NCBI GenBank assembly: GCA_023411375.1
Contig: JAEYOW010000023.1
Span: forward strand, 165,372 to 229,371
Source of the DNA: Bacillota bacterium
Lineage (GTDB): Bacteria > Bacillota > Clostridia > Christensenellales > Aristaeellaceae
Direction: 5' to 3'
Length of the DNA: 64,000 nt
Under the pieces are notes generated by a model that was not told where the DNA came from, searched no databases, and saw nothing but the letters and a program-made list of their open reading frames with translations. The position numbers were made by a program, and so were the translations under genes. The first letter of the stretch is position 1, and every line of letters begins with the position of its first letter. Shown piece after piece: positions 8,416 to 17,369 of this stretch.

Positions 8416-9149
8416 CAGGAAAAACGGCGCTGATCACCGGAGGCTCACGCGGCTTGGGGCGGGCGATCGCGCTCTCGTTTGCCAAAAACCACGCCAGGGT
8501 CGCCTTCTGCTACGCGGGCAACCATCAGGCTGCCGAGGAGACGCTTTCGGAGCTGCGCGGGCTTGGCGCGCAGGCCATGGCCGTCCGGTGTGACGTAAGC
8601 GACGACGGACAGGCGCAGGAGGCCCTGCGGCAGGTGAAGGAAGCGCTTGGCCCGGTGGACATACTGGTTAACAACGCGGGCATCACCCGCGATGGGCTGG
8701 CGCTGCGTATGAGCGCGCGAGACTTTGACGACGTGGTGCGCACGGATCTGAACGGCCCGTTTTACATGATTCGCGCCGCCATGCCGGACATGGTGCGCCG
8801 CCGCTGGGGACGCATCATCAACATTACCTCCGTGGCGGGGCTGATGGGCAACGCGGGTCAGGCGAACTATGCTTCGGCCAAGGCCGGCCTGGTTGGACTT
8901 ACCAAGACCATCGCGCGCGAGCTGGCCCCGCGCAGCGTAACGGTCAACGCCGTGGCTCCCGGTTTTATTGAAACCGATATGACCGCCGCCATGCCGGCGG
9001 CGGCGCTGGAAGCAGGCCTGAAAAGCGTACCGCTGAAGCGCATGGGCAAGCCGGAGGAAATCGCCGCCGCGTGCCTGTTTCTGGCGGGCGAGCAGGCGGG
9101 CTACATTACCGGGCAGGTGCTCCAGGTGGACGGCGGGCTGTATATGTAG
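8409..9149 (+). CDS. fabG: 3-oxoacyl-ACP reductase
   Basis: FabG performs the NADPH-dependent reduction of 3-oxoacyl-ACP. The 246-residue short-chain dehydrogenase has the nucleotide motif GGSRGLGRA (family consensus GASRGIG), NNAGITRD, the catalytic Ser in ITSVAG and the YASAK Tyr/Lys pair, and ends in VDGGLYM as is typical. It overlaps fabD by 7 bases. Confidence 0.94.
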   Translation: MLTGKTALITGGSRGLGRAIALSFAKNHARVAFCYAGNHQAAEETLSELRGLGAQAMAVRCDVSDDGQAQEALRQVKEALGPVDILVNNAGITRDGLALRMSARDFDDVVRTDLNGPFYMIRAAMPDMVRRRWGRIINITSVAGLMGNAGQANYASAKAGLVGLTKTIARELAPRSVTVNAVAPGFIETDMTAAMPAAALEAGLKSVPLKRMGKPEEIAAACLFLAGEQAGYITGQVLQVDGGLYM

Positions 9150-9178
9150 GCGGAACAACCAAGATTGAGGTGAAAGCA

Positions 9179-10411
9179 TTGAAGCGTGTAGCGATTACGG
9201 GCATGGGCGTCGTTTCCCCAATCGGAAACGGCCTCGCGGCCTTCGGCGAAAGTCTCTTTAAGGGTAAAAGCGGCATTGGGATGATCGAACGTTTTGACAC
9301 GGCGGATTACAAGGTGAAGGTAGCCGCGCAGGTCAGGGACTTTTCGCCTGATGAATACGGCATCGACCGGGGCGAGAGCCGCCGCATGGACCTGTTCACC
9401 CAGTACGCCATGGCGGCGGCGGCGCAGGCCGTGGAGCAGAGCGGCATCGAGGGGCGCATCGCCCCGGACAGGCTGGGCGTGTATGTGGGCAGCGGTATCG
9501 GCGGCATGCACACCTTCACCCAGGAGACGGAAAAGCTGCTTACGCGTGGCCCGGGACGGGTATCGCCCCTGTTTATCCCGATGATGATCGTCAATATCGC
9601 GGCGGGCAATATCGCCATCCGCTACCATGCGCAGGGGCCGTGCCTTCCGGTCGTAACCGCCTGCGCGACCTCCACCCATGCCATCGGGGAGGCGTACCGC
9701 GCCATTCGCGGCGGCTATGCGGACGCGGTGATCGCCGGAGGGGCGGAGGCGGCAATCGAACCGCTGGCGGTAGCGGGCTTTACCAGTTGCAAGGCGCTTT
9801 CTGAAAGCGGCGACCCTGATTGCGCCTCCCTGCCGTTTGACGCCCGCCGCGCGGGCTTTGTAATGGGTGAAGGCGCGGGCGTGGTCGTTCTGGAGGAGTA
9901 TGAACACGCCGTGCGGCGCGGCGCGGAAATCCTAGGTGAGATCGCCGGCTATGCCAACACCTGCGATGCGTACCACATCACCGCGCCCCACCCGGAGGCC
10001 GAGGGCGGGACAAGGGCAATCGTCCTGGCGGCGGAAGAAGCGGGCATGACGGCGGAGGACGTGATCTATATCAACGCCCACGGAACCGGCACGCCCATGA
10101 ACGACAGGGTGGAGACGCTCGCCATCAAAAAAGCGCTGGGTGAGGAAGCGGCGCGGCGGGCGTATATATCGTCCACCAAGTCTATGACGGGCCACATGCT
10201 GGGCGCGGCGGGCGGCGTGGAATGCATTGTCTCAGCGCTTGCCCTTCGGAATGGCATGCTGCCGCCGACCATTCATCTTGAACGGCCGGACCCCGAGTTA
10301 GACCTTAACTATCTGCCAAACGAGGCGAAAAAGGCGGCCGCGACGCTTGCGCTTTCCATCTCGCTCGGCTTTGGCGGGCACAACGGCGTATTGGCTTTAA
10401 GGAGGATCTGA
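9179..10411 (+). CDS. fabF: Beta-ketoacyl-ACP synthase II
   Basis: FabF elongates acyl-ACP with malonyl-ACP. The 410-residue thiolase-fold protein has nucleophile Cys162 in TACATSTHAIGEA and two catalytic His motifs, NAHGTGTPMND and KSMTGHMLGAAGG. I choose TTG 9179, 5 bases after GAGGTGA, because KRVAITGMGVVSPIG is the canonical N-terminus; the longer frame upstream overlaps fabG and resembles nothing. accB follows without a gap. Confidence 0.94.
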   Translation: MKRVAITGMGVVSPIGNGLAAFGESLFKGKSGIGMIERFDTADYKVKVAAQVRDFSPDEYGIDRGESRRMDLFTQYAMAAAAQAVEQSGIEGRIAPDRLGVYVGSGIGGMHTFTQETEKLLTRGPGRVSPLFIPMMIVNIAAGNIAIRYHAQGPCLPVVTACATSTHAIGEAYRAIRGGYADAVIAGGAEAAIEPLAVAGFTSCKALSESGDPDCASLPFDARRAGFVMGEGAGVVVLEEYEHAVRRGAEILGEIAGYANTCDAYHITAPHPEAEGGTRAIVLAAEEAGMTAEDVIYINAHGTGTPMNDRVETLAIKKALGEEAARRAYISSTKSMTGHMLGAAGGVECIVSALALRNGMLPPTIHLERPDPELDLNYLPNEAKKAAATLALSISLGFGGHNGVLALRRI

Positions 10412-10837
10412 ATGAATTTGAAGCAGATTCGGGAGTTGGCCCAGATCGTTGAAACCAGCGGTTTAAGCTCCCTGGACATTCAGGAGGGCGATACGCATAT
10501 TATCCTCAAGCGCGAATGTGCGCCCATGCCTGTCGCTGCGGCGGCGCCCCTGCCCGCCGTCGCGGAGGCGCTTGCCGCCGAGGAGGGCGTGGATTTTAAC
10601 GACGTGACGGGCGTGGTTTCGCCGATGGTCGGCGTCTTTTACGCTGCGCCCGCGCCGGCGGAAAAGCCGTTCGTGGCCGTAGGCGACAGGGTGAAAAAAG
10701 GCGACGTGCTGTGCGTGATTGAGGCCATGAAGCTGATGAACGAGATCACGGCCGACCGGGACGGCGAGGTTGTGGATATTTGCGTGCAAAACGGCGATAT
10801 GGTCGAATACGGGCAGACGCTGTTTAAGCTGTTTTAG
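10412..10837 (+). CDS. accB: Biotin carboxyl carrier protein of acetyl-CoA carboxylase
   Basis: AccB carries carboxybiotin between the biotin carboxylase and the carboxyltransferase. The 141-residue protein has a short N-terminal helical part, a flexible Ala/Pro linker (about 36-62) and a C-terminal biotinyl domain with biotinylated Lys107 in EAMKLMNEI. ATG 10412 directly follows the fabF stop, with GGAGG just upstream. Confidence 0.93.
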   Translation: MNLKQIRELAQIVETSGLSSLDIQEGDTHIILKRECAPMPVAAAAPLPAVAEALAAEEGVDFNDVTGVVSPMVGVFYAAPAPAEKPFVAVGDRVKKGDVLCVIEAMKLMNEITADRDGEVVDICVQNGDMVEYGQTLFKLF

Positions 10838-10892
10838 AAGATGGCCCGGGGACGATTTATGACAGGCCAAAACCGGGAAAGGTGAGATGCCA

Positions 10893-11303
10893 ATGAACCG
10901 TGATGAAATCATGACTTTTTTGCCCCACAGGGGAAGCATGCTTCTTTTGGATTCGCTGGAGCTGACGGGAGAGGACAGCGCCGAGGGCGCCTACGCCGTG
11001 CGAGGAGACGAATGGTTTCTGGACGGACACTTTCCGGGCAATCCCGTTATGCCGGGCGTCATCCAGATGGAAATTCTCGCGCAGGCCGCAAGCGTATTGA
11101 TGCGTGAGGCGCTGAAAGGGAAAACACCCCTGTACGCCGCCATGAATAACGTCCGCTTCCGCCGGCAGGTGAAACCCGGTGACACGCTGGCGCTGAAAAC
11201 CCGGTTAATCAGGCATAAAATGGGCGTGTACATCGTCTCCGGCGAAGCCTATGTGGGAGAGGCCCTCTGCTCAAGCGGCGAGCTGACGTTTATGCTGAAA
11301 TAG
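10893..11303 (+). CDS. fabZ: 3-hydroxyacyl-ACP dehydratase
   Basis: FabZ dehydrates 3-hydroxyacyl-ACP. The 136-residue hotdog-fold protein has the catalytic His46 in GHFPGNPVMPG and Glu60 in the following helix. ATG 10893 is preferred to ATG 10887 because the binding site AAAGGTGAG ends 6 bases before it and touches 10887. It sits between accB and accC, the common clostridial arrangement. No FabA, FabM or FabN is seen in the operon, so the route to unsaturated chains is not evident here. Confidence 0.92.
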   Translation: MNRDEIMTFLPHRGSMLLLDSLELTGEDSAEGAYAVRGDEWFLDGHFPGNPVMPGVIQMEILAQAASVLMREALKGKTPLYAAMNNVRFRRQVKPGDTLALKTRLIRHKMGVYIVSGEAYVGEALCSSGELTFMLK

Positions 11304-11345
11304 GGCGGGGAGGGTCCGCGCCCGGACGCAAAGGAGGCGTTTTCT

Positions 11346-12677
11346 CTGTTTCCTAAAATTTTGATCGCCAACCGGGGCGAAATCGCCATCCGCATTATCC
11401 GCGCGTGTAAGGAGATGGGCGTTTCCACGGTCGCCGTGTTTTCCAGAGCCGACCAGGACGCGCTGCATGTGTCTTTGGCGGATGAGAGCTATTGCATCGG
11501 CCCCGCGCCCGCGCAGCAGAGCTACCTGAACATGACGGCCATTCTTTCCTGCGCGGTGGCGTGCGGCGCGCAGGCCGTTCATCCCGGCTATGGCCTTTTG
11601 TCCGAAAACGCTGCGTTTGCTGAGCTGTGCCAGAAATGCGGCATCAAGTTCATCGGCCCCACGGCGGAGGTGATTCGCGCGATGGGCGATAAAAACCAGG
11701 CCCGGCGCACCATGCAGTCGGCCGGGGTGCCTGTGATTCCCGGCTGCGAGCTGGTGGAAAGCAGCGCGGCGGCAGAGCGGGAGGCGGCGCGAATCGGCTT
11801 TCCGCTGCTGATCAAGGCGCGCTCCGGCGGCGGCGGCCGGGGTATCCGCCGTGTGGACCGAATAGAGGACGTGGCGCGGGCCTTTCGGGCAGCCTCGACC
11901 GAGGCGGAGGGCGCGTTTGGAGATGGCGCCGTATATATGGAAAAGCTTCTGGAAAACGTCAAGCATGTGGAAATGCAGCTTTTGTGCGACGGGCACGGCC
12001 GTGCGCTGTGCCTTGGCGAACGGGATTGCTCCATGCAACGCAAAAATCAGAAGTTGATTGAGGAAAGTCCCTGCGCCGTATTACAGCCCGAGGTGCGAAA
12101 GCGGATGATGGACGCGGCGGTCAGAGCCGCGCTGGCCGTGGGCTACGAAGGCGTGGGAACAATCGAATTCCTGTTGACATCCGACCAGCAATTCTATTTC
12201 ATGGAGATGAACACCCGGCTACAGGTGGAGCACCCCGTTACGGAAATGGTGACGGGCATCGATCTGGTCAAGTGGCAAATCCGCGTCGCCTCCGGCGCGG
12301 AGCTTCCGCTTGCACAGGAGGATGTCAAGCTGCGCGGCCATGCCATCGAGTGCCGCATCAACGCTGAAAATCCGCTGGAAAACTTCCGGCCCTGCGCGGG
12401 AAAGGTGAGCCTTTTGCACGTGCCCGGCGGTCCGTGGGTGCGCTTTGATACGGCGCTGTATCAGGAATACGTCATCCCGCCGTTTTACGATTCGATGATC
12501 GCCAAGCTGATCGTGTACGCGCCCACGCGGCAGGAGGCTATCCGAAAGATGCGGGCGGCGCTGTGCGAGATGGTGATTGAGGGCGTCGAGCACACGGGAC
12601 CGATGCAATCCGACCTGATCAGCGAGGAAAAATTCGCGGATGGCTCCTATACCACCGCATTTTTGAATGAGAGGTAA
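11346..12677 (+). CDS. accC: Biotin carboxylase of acetyl-CoA carboxylase, probable CTG start
   Basis: AccC carboxylates the biotin of AccB using ATP and bicarbonate. The protein shows KILIANRGEIAIRIIRAC at the N-terminus, the glycine-rich loop ARSGGGGRGIR and EMNTRLQVEHPVTE. Between the in-frame stop at 11301 (also the fabZ stop) and TTG 11361 there is no ATG, GTG or TTG. CTG 11346 lies 8 bases after a perfect AAGGAGG (11331-11337) and gives the family N-terminus with Phe at position 2 (443 residues). TTG 11361 would have no binding site and would remove the first strand, so CTG is the inferred start. Confidence 0.92.
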   Translation: MFPKILIANRGEIAIRIIRACKEMGVSTVAVFSRADQDALHVSLADESYCIGPAPAQQSYLNMTAILSCAVACGAQAVHPGYGLLSENAAFAELCQKCGIKFIGPTAEVIRAMGDKNQARRTMQSAGVPVIPGCELVESSAAAEREAARIGFPLLIKARSGGGGRGIRRVDRIEDVARAFRAASTEAEGAFGDGAVYMEKLLENVKHVEMQLLCDGHGRALCLGERDCSMQRKNQKLIEESPCAVLQPEVRKRMMDAAVRAALAVGYEGVGTIEFLLTSDQQFYFMEMNTRLQVEHPVTEMVTGIDLVKWQIRVASGAELPLAQEDVKLRGHAIECRINAENPLENFRPCAGKVSLLHVPGGPWVRFDTALYQEYVIPPFYDSMIAKLIVYAPTRQEAIRKMRAALCEMVIEGVEHTGPMQSDLISEEKFADGSYTTAFLNER

Positions 12678-12680
12678 GCC

Positions 12681-13550
12681 ATGCTCACCAAAAACCTGTT
12701 TCGCAGGCCTAAGAACGCGTTGGAGGATCATGACCGGCAGCCGGGTGAGGCGGCGCCCAACGTGCCGGACGAGCTGTATGTTACCTGCCCCGGATGCCGC
12801 GCCATGCTGCTTAATGAGGAGCTGACGGGCGACCTGTACGTATGCCGGAAGTGCGGCTGCCACCTGCGCGTGGGCGCGAGGCGGCGCATCGGGATGCTGA
12901 CGGACCGGGACAGCTTTGAGGAGCTTGACGCCGGTATGCAGGCCGGCGACCCGCTTGAATTTCCTGAATATGAAAAGAAGCTTGAAAGCGCGAGGCGGGC
13001 GAGCGGCGAGCGCGAGGGCGTGCTGACGGGCACGGCGAAGCTTGACGGCGCGTCTGTCGCGATATTTGCCATGGAGCCCGGCTTCATGATGGGCTCCATG
13101 GGCACAGCCGTCGGAGAAAAAATTACGCGGCTTTTTGAAATGGCAACCAGAGAGCGCCTGCCCGTGATCGGCTGGACGGTATCCGGCGGGGCGCGCATTC
13201 AGGAGGGTATTCTTTCGCTGATGCAAATGGCAAAGACGTCCGCCGCGGTGATGCGCCATTCAAAGGCGGGCGGGCTGTTTATCGCCGTATTGACCGACCC
13301 CACCACCGGCGGCGTGGATGCGAGCTTCGCCATGGAGGGGGATATCACGCTGGCGGAGCCCGGCGCGCTGATCGGCTTCGCGGGTCCGCGCGTGATTGAG
13401 CAAACCATTCGCCAAAAGCTTCCGGCGGGCTTTCAACGCGCGGAATTTCTGCTTGAAAAGGGGTTTGTGGACCGGATTGTGGACCGCAGGGATCAAAAGG
13501 CGCTGCTTTCCCGGCTATTAAAGCTGCATGGAAGGGAGGCGCGCGCGTGA
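12681..13550 (+). CDS. accD: Acetyl-CoA carboxylase carboxyltransferase, beta subunit
   Basis: AccD forms the carboxyltransferase with AccA and moves the carboxyl group from biotin to acetyl-CoA. The 289-residue protein has an N-terminal zinc ribbon (Cys36, Cys39, Cys55, Cys58), then the crotonase-fold domain with GGARIQEG and FAGPRVIEQTI. GTGA overlap with accA indicates coupled translation, which suits the equal subunit ratio. Confidence 0.94.
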   Translation: MLTKNLFRRPKNALEDHDRQPGEAAPNVPDELYVTCPGCRAMLLNEELTGDLYVCRKCGCHLRVGARRRIGMLTDRDSFEELDAGMQAGDPLEFPEYEKKLESARRASGEREGVLTGTAKLDGASVAIFAMEPGFMMGSMGTAVGEKITRLFEMATRERLPVIGWTVSGGARIQEGILSLMQMAKTSAAVMRHSKAGGLFIAVLTDPTTGGVDASFAMEGDITLAEPGALIGFAGPRVIEQTIRQKLPAGFQRAEFLLEKGFVDRIVDRRDQKALLSRLLKLHGREARA

Positions 13551-14326
13551 ACGCATACGAAAAGGTGCTGGCGGCGCGCCAGAAGGACCGCCCCACCGCC
13601 ATGCGCTACATTCAAAGCCTGTTTGAGGATTTTGTGGAAATGCACGGCGACCGCCGCTTCGGGGACGACGCGGCCATTGTGGCGGGCATCGCGGCGTTGA
13701 ACGGAAGGCCCGTGACCGTTGTGGGCATTGAAAAGGGCGCGACAACGGCCGAAAAGGTAAAGCGAAACTTTGGCTCGGCGCACCCGGAGGGCTACCGCAA
13801 GGCCCTCAGGCAGATGAAGCTTGCGGAAAAGTTTGGCCGTCCCGTCATCTGCCTTGTGGATACGTCGGGAGCGTACTGCGGCATCGGCGCGGAGGAAAGG
13901 GGCCAGGGGCAGGCCATCGCTGAAAATCTGATGGAGATGATGGGGCTTCAGGTGCCGGTCCTTTCCGTCATCATCGGGGAAGGCGGTTCCGGCGGCGCGC
14001 TGGCGCTCGCCGTGGCCAACGAAGTCTGGATGCTGGAAAACGCCGTATATTCAGTGATCTCACCGGAGGGGGCGGCCAGCATCATCTGGAAGGACGCCAA
14101 AAAGGTGAAGGAGGCCAGCCAGTACCTGCGGCTGACAGCCGGGGAGCTGCTTGCGTTCGGTGTGGTCGAGCGCGTTGTTCCCGAAAGTGGGAACTGGGGC
14201 GAGACGTTTGAAGCGCTTCGCGACGGGCTTACAAATGCGCTGGACCGATACCAGGGCATGACGCCGGAAGAACTTGCGGAGCAGCGCTATCAGAAATACC
14301 GAAAGATCGGAGGCGATGGCAAATGA
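13547..14326 (+). CDS. accA: Acetyl-CoA carboxylase carboxyltransferase, alpha subunit
   Basis: This is the partner of AccD. The 259-residue protein contains MHGDRRFGDD, IGIEKGATTAEKV-like sequence, GEGGSGGALALAVAN and SPEGAASIIWKD, all typical of AccA. It is shorter than E. coli AccA, as usual in Firmicutes. It starts at GTG 13547 within the accD stop, and its own stop overlaps the ATG of the next gene. Confidence 0.94.
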   Translation: MNAYEKVLAARQKDRPTAMRYIQSLFEDFVEMHGDRRFGDDAAIVAGIAALNGRPVTVVGIEKGATTAEKVKRNFGSAHPEGYRKALRQMKLAEKFGRPVICLVDTSGAYCGIGAEERGQGQAIAENLMEMMGLQVPVLSVIIGEGGSGGALALAVANEVWMLENAVYSVISPEGAASIIWKDAKKVKEASQYLRLTAGELLAFGVVERVVPESGNWGETFEALRDGLTNALDRYQGMTPEELAEQRYQKYRKIGGDGK

Positions 14327-15159
14327 CGATCATCGTGACCGACAGCACCGCATACCTGACCCGCTCGGAAACGACCATTCTGGGCGTGCGGGTGGTAAAC
14401 ATGAGTTATTCGCTGGACGGGCGCAGCCTGTATACGGAGGGCTGCATTGAGGAAAACGCCGCCTGCGAGGAAATGGTCGCCAAGTACATGGGCCGCCTGC
14501 GTACGTCGCAGGCCGGATTCAGCGCTTTTATGAGCGTTTTTGACGATTTGATTCTGGCGGGGCACGACGTGCTGTGCCTGACGATTTCCTCGCGATTGAG
14601 CGGCACCTACGGCAACGCGCGCATCGCCGCGCGGGAGACCGCGCCCGACAAAATCGAGGTGGTGGATTCGCTCACCACGGGCGGCGGGCTGTACCTGCTG
14701 ATTAAGGAAGCCAGGAGGCTTTTGGACGGCGGACTCACCGTGCAAGAGACGGCGCAGCGCCTTCGCGTGCTTCGCGGCCGCGTCAAAACGGTTTTTTCCG
14801 TGGAGGATATCTCTGCGCTGCGCAGCAGCGGACGGCTGGGCAATGTCAAGATGTCCGTCGCGACCATCTTAAACATCAAACCCATGCTAAAATGCCTGGA
14901 CGGCGGCATCGTATCCTGCGGCATCACGCGCGGCCGGCACGAGCAGCTTTCCACGCTCATGCGCTTTATGGGCGCGTTTAACGGCCTGGTTGTGCTGCAA
15001 AGCTTTCAGGCGCCCGGCCAGGTCAAGCTGCTCAGGCAGCGGCTTTTGCAAAAGGGCTGCCGCGTTTTGGAACGCAAGGCGGGCCCGGTGCTGGGCATCC
15101 ATCTTGGCTGTGGCAGCGTGGGACTTGCCTGGATGGAGGGCGGAGCGGAAAACGAATAG
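14323..15159 (+). CDS. DegV-family fatty-acid-binding protein (FakB-like)
   Basis: The 278-residue protein has the DegV features: VTDSTAYL at the N-terminus, RTSQAGFS in the first lipid-contact loop, and SSRLSGTYGNA. DegV/FakB proteins hold a fatty acid so that the kinase FakA can phosphorylate it. Its ATG overlaps the accA stop, making it the last gene of the fab/acc operon, which strengthens a lipid role. No FakA is in the window. The actual ligand is unknown. Transcription probably ends at the hairpin 25 bases downstream. Confidence 0.85.
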   Translation: MTIIVTDSTAYLTRSETTILGVRVVNMSYSLDGRSLYTEGCIEENAACEEMVAKYMGRLRTSQAGFSAFMSVFDDLILAGHDVLCLTISSRLSGTYGNARIAARETAPDKIEVVDSLTTGGGLYLLIKEARRLLDGGLTVQETAQRLRVLRGRVKTVFSVEDISALRSSGRLGNVKMSVATILNIKPMLKCLDGGIVSCGITRGRHEQLSTLMRFMGAFNGLVVLQSFQAPGQVKLLRQRLLQKGCRVLERKAGPVLGIHLGCGSVGLAWMEGGAENE

Positions 15160-15183
15160 CGGTTTAATGGACGACAAAAAGAA

Positions 15184-15229
15184 GCCGCCATGGCGGGACG
15201 CTTGCACGCGAAAACCCCGCCATGGCGGC
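15184..15229. terminator. Bidirectional intrinsic terminator
   Basis: The arms GCCGCCATGGCGGG (15184-15197) and CCCGCCATGGCGGC (15216-15229) are perfectly complementary over 14 bp. A T-run follows on the + strand and an A-run precedes, so the element can serve both the fab/acc operon and the convergent gene at 15241-15552. Confidence 0.85.
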
Positions 15230-15240
15230 CAGCTGCTTTT

Positions 15241-15552
15241 TTATACGTCCTCCAAAACAGAGCGCCTGCGCGCCTGCTTTTTTTCATCCTCCGGGTAGAC
15301 GTAGCTGATTTCCATGGAGTCAAACCAGACCGCGTCCACAAAATGCTCGGGCCTGAAGCGCGTCAACGCGTATTCGTCCCAGTCGGCCTGATGCCTGGGA
15401 AGCCATAGCGGCTGGCTGATATCAAGCTTTGGCAGCGCCTCCCTCAGCGCCTCCTGCGGGGTTTCCCTGGTACAGGGGACCAGTACGTCCTTGGCGATGC
15501 GGTGCTTCATGACCAGCCGGATCCAGAGCCTGCCGGTTTGGGGTTCGTTCAT
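15241..15552 (-). CDS. Hypothetical protein
   Basis: This is a 103-residue soluble protein of unknown family. ATG 15552 is chosen because AGAGGGAGG lies upstream; the frame extends further but without support. It contains TGRLWIRLVMKHRIAKD, SQPLWLPRHQADWDEYALTRF and a charged C-terminus. The pattern suggests a small alpha/beta domain, perhaps one that binds DNA or another protein, but I can assign no function. It has its own promoter. Confidence 0.65.
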   Translation of the reverse strand: MNEPQTGRLWIRLVMKHRIAKDVLVPCTRETPQEALREALPKLDISQPLWLPRHQADWDEYALTRFRPEHFVDAVWFDSMEISYVYPEDEKKQARRRSVLEDV

Positions 15553-15583
15553 GGGCGGGCCTCCCTCTTTTGGTGTTGCGGTT

Positions 15584-15612
15584 ATTATACACGCTCGCCG
15601 TGCGGGATGCAA
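15584..15612 (-). promoter_or_regulatory. Promoter of the 15241-15552 gene
   Basis: On the minus strand TTGCAT (15612-15607) and TATAAT (15589-15584) are 17 bases apart, about 32 bases before the start codon. Confidence 0.65.
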
Positions 15613-15624
15613 TGTGCGGAGATC

Positions 15625-15652
15625 TTGACCAATCGAAAAAAACATATATAAT
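15625..15652 (+). promoter_or_regulatory. Promoter of the GH127-like / dus gene group
   Basis: TTGACC (15625-15630) and TATAAT (15647-15652) are 16 bases apart. It is divergent from the promoter at 15584-15612, and the two -35 boxes are only 12 bases apart. Confidence 0.7.
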
Positions 15653-15707
15653 GATGTAGAATTGAGATGATTATCGGCCTTTGCCGTTTGTTACTGAAGG
15701 AGGAACT

Positions 15708-17369
15708 ATGCCCACCGCTATCGCCTACCGACGCGCTCCCCTGGTTAACCCCGCCTTTGTGCCGCTATCCGACGCGGCTGTCCATGCCGACGGCCTGCAG
15801 GAAAAGCTGACCGGATGGGCTTTGACGCTTGTGGATCTCACCCGCATGTCGCCGCTGGACGCCGTGCTGGCCACCAAGCTGGGCGGCTATACCGAAACGC
15901 CCCCCATGCCGGATGTGGCCGCCGCCGCCGCTTCGCTGCCCGCCGAGCCCGAGCGCTTTATCCATACCATACGCGCGGCTGCGCTGCTCGCCGCCATGGG
16001 GCGAGATAAGCAGGCGATGCTCAACGTGCTTGCCGCTATGCGCGCCTTTCTGGATGCGCTGCCTCAGCTTTCCGAGGAGACGCTTTTCCAGATCGGCGCG
16101 GACGCGCTTCGCCTGACGGCAGACCTTTACCGCCGTACGGGACAGCCCTTCCTGCTCAACCTTCTGGAAAGCCTTCGTGCCCAGCTTCCAGACGTATCCG
16201 GCGTGATGCATGTGTTTCCCTTCCAGCGTGAGTTTCGGCCTCAGACCGGCGCCGCATCGCCCGGGGAGCGGGAGTATCAGGAGCGTATGCAGCGCATCGC
16301 CACGGGTAAGCTGACGGCGGACGCGCTGAGTATGACGGCGCTGCTTGCGCAGTACAGCGGCTCGGGCCGCGACGCGGCGGCTCCGCGTGCGGGGCTAAAT
16401 GCGCTGGCGCGGTACCATGGCATGCCCTCGGGCGCGTTTGCCGCCGATCCGTACCTTGCCGGACGCGATCCGGCGCGCGCAGTGGAGTTTCCCGCGTTGT
16501 GCGCCCAGGCGGAGGCTTATTTTGACGCGCTTTGCTTCTGCGGCGACCCCGTCCTGGCCGATAAGCTGGAAATGCTTTTGACGAACGCGCTGCCGGATAT
16601 GCTGCGACCAGACGGCGTGCGCGCCCTTCAGCCAACCAACCGCCTGGCGGACGATGAGAGCTGCCAGGTGCAAAAGCCGGAGCCCGGGGATACCTCTGCG
16701 GCGCTGCGCGCATTGTATGCCATCAGGCGAAGCGTTTGGCTGTCCAAGGATGAGGAAACCCTGGCGTATATGCTGCCCGTTGCCGGTGGTTGCCTGACAC
16801 GCTTAAACGGGGTACCCATCCGTTTTACGGCGACGGTTTCAGGCGTTTTCCAAAAAGAGATTACCATTCGTACGGAATGCAAGCAGCCTGTGCGGTGCAA
16901 CCTGCTTGTGCGCGTCCCCGGCTATGCGGACGCCGCATCCGTTACGGTCAACGGCGGCAAGGCCCAGGTGGCCGCGCAGGGGGAGCTTTTTACGCTTTCG
17001 CGCACCTTCCAAAGCGGCGATACGGTCACGTTGCGCCTGTCTCTAAGCCCGAGGCTGGAAACCGGCTATCGGGGCAGCGTATCGGTTTATGTGGGCGGCA
17101 CGCTCATGGCGCTCGCCTTGCCGGACAAAACAGCGGCATGGCGCTACGCCGTGGTATCCGGCGCGCCTATGACCCCCGTGGAAGAGAACGGGGAGCCTTT
17201 TGCCCTGCTTGCCGCTTGCGAGGCGCCCATGTGGAAGGAGAAAGCGGGCTTTATTCTGCCGCCGCCTCAGGGCGTGCCCATGGGCGCGGCCTATGAGTTG
17301 ACGCTGATTCCCTACGCGGGCACGGATGGGCGCATTGCGGCTTTCCCCTGCGCGGCGGGACGGGCATGA
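15708..17369 (+). CDS. GH127-like (DUF1680) protein without a visible cysteine cluster
   Basis: The 553-residue protein starts at ATG 15708 behind GAAGGAGG. The order of segments follows GH127 beta-L-arabinofuranosidases: an N-terminal helical (alpha/alpha) barrel, a segment resembling the active-site region (ADKLEMLLTNALPDML, then RPDGVRALQPTN), and C-terminal beta domains with LLVRVPGYADAASVTVNGG. Authentic GH127 enzymes use a cysteine nucleophile and bind zinc through clustered cysteines; I see only one cysteine (DDESCQ) where that cluster should lie. It may be catalytically altered or a distant relative. No signal peptide, so probably cytoplasmic. ATGA overlap with the dus gene. Confidence 0.55.
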   Translation: MPTAIAYRRAPLVNPAFVPLSDAAVHADGLQEKLTGWALTLVDLTRMSPLDAVLATKLGGYTETPPMPDVAAAAASLPAEPERFIHTIRAAALLAAMGRDKQAMLNVLAAMRAFLDALPQLSEETLFQIGADALRLTADLYRRTGQPFLLNLLESLRAQLPDVSGVMHVFPFQREFRPQTGAASPGEREYQERMQRIATGKLTADALSMTALLAQYSGSGRDAAAPRAGLNALARYHGMPSGAFAADPYLAGRDPARAVEFPALCAQAEAYFDALCFCGDPVLADKLEMLLTNALPDMLRPDGVRALQPTNRLADDESCQVQKPEPGDTSAALRALYAIRRSVWLSKDEETLAYMLPVAGGCLTRLNGVPIRFTATVSGVFQKEITIRTECKQPVRCNLLVRVPGYADAASVTVNGGKAQVAAQGELFTLSRTFQSGDTVTLRLSLSPRLETGYRGSVSVYVGGTLMALALPDKTAAWRYAVVSGAPMTPVEENGEPFALLAACEAPMWKEKAGFILPPPQGVPMGAAYELTLIPYAGTDGRIAAFPCAAGRA

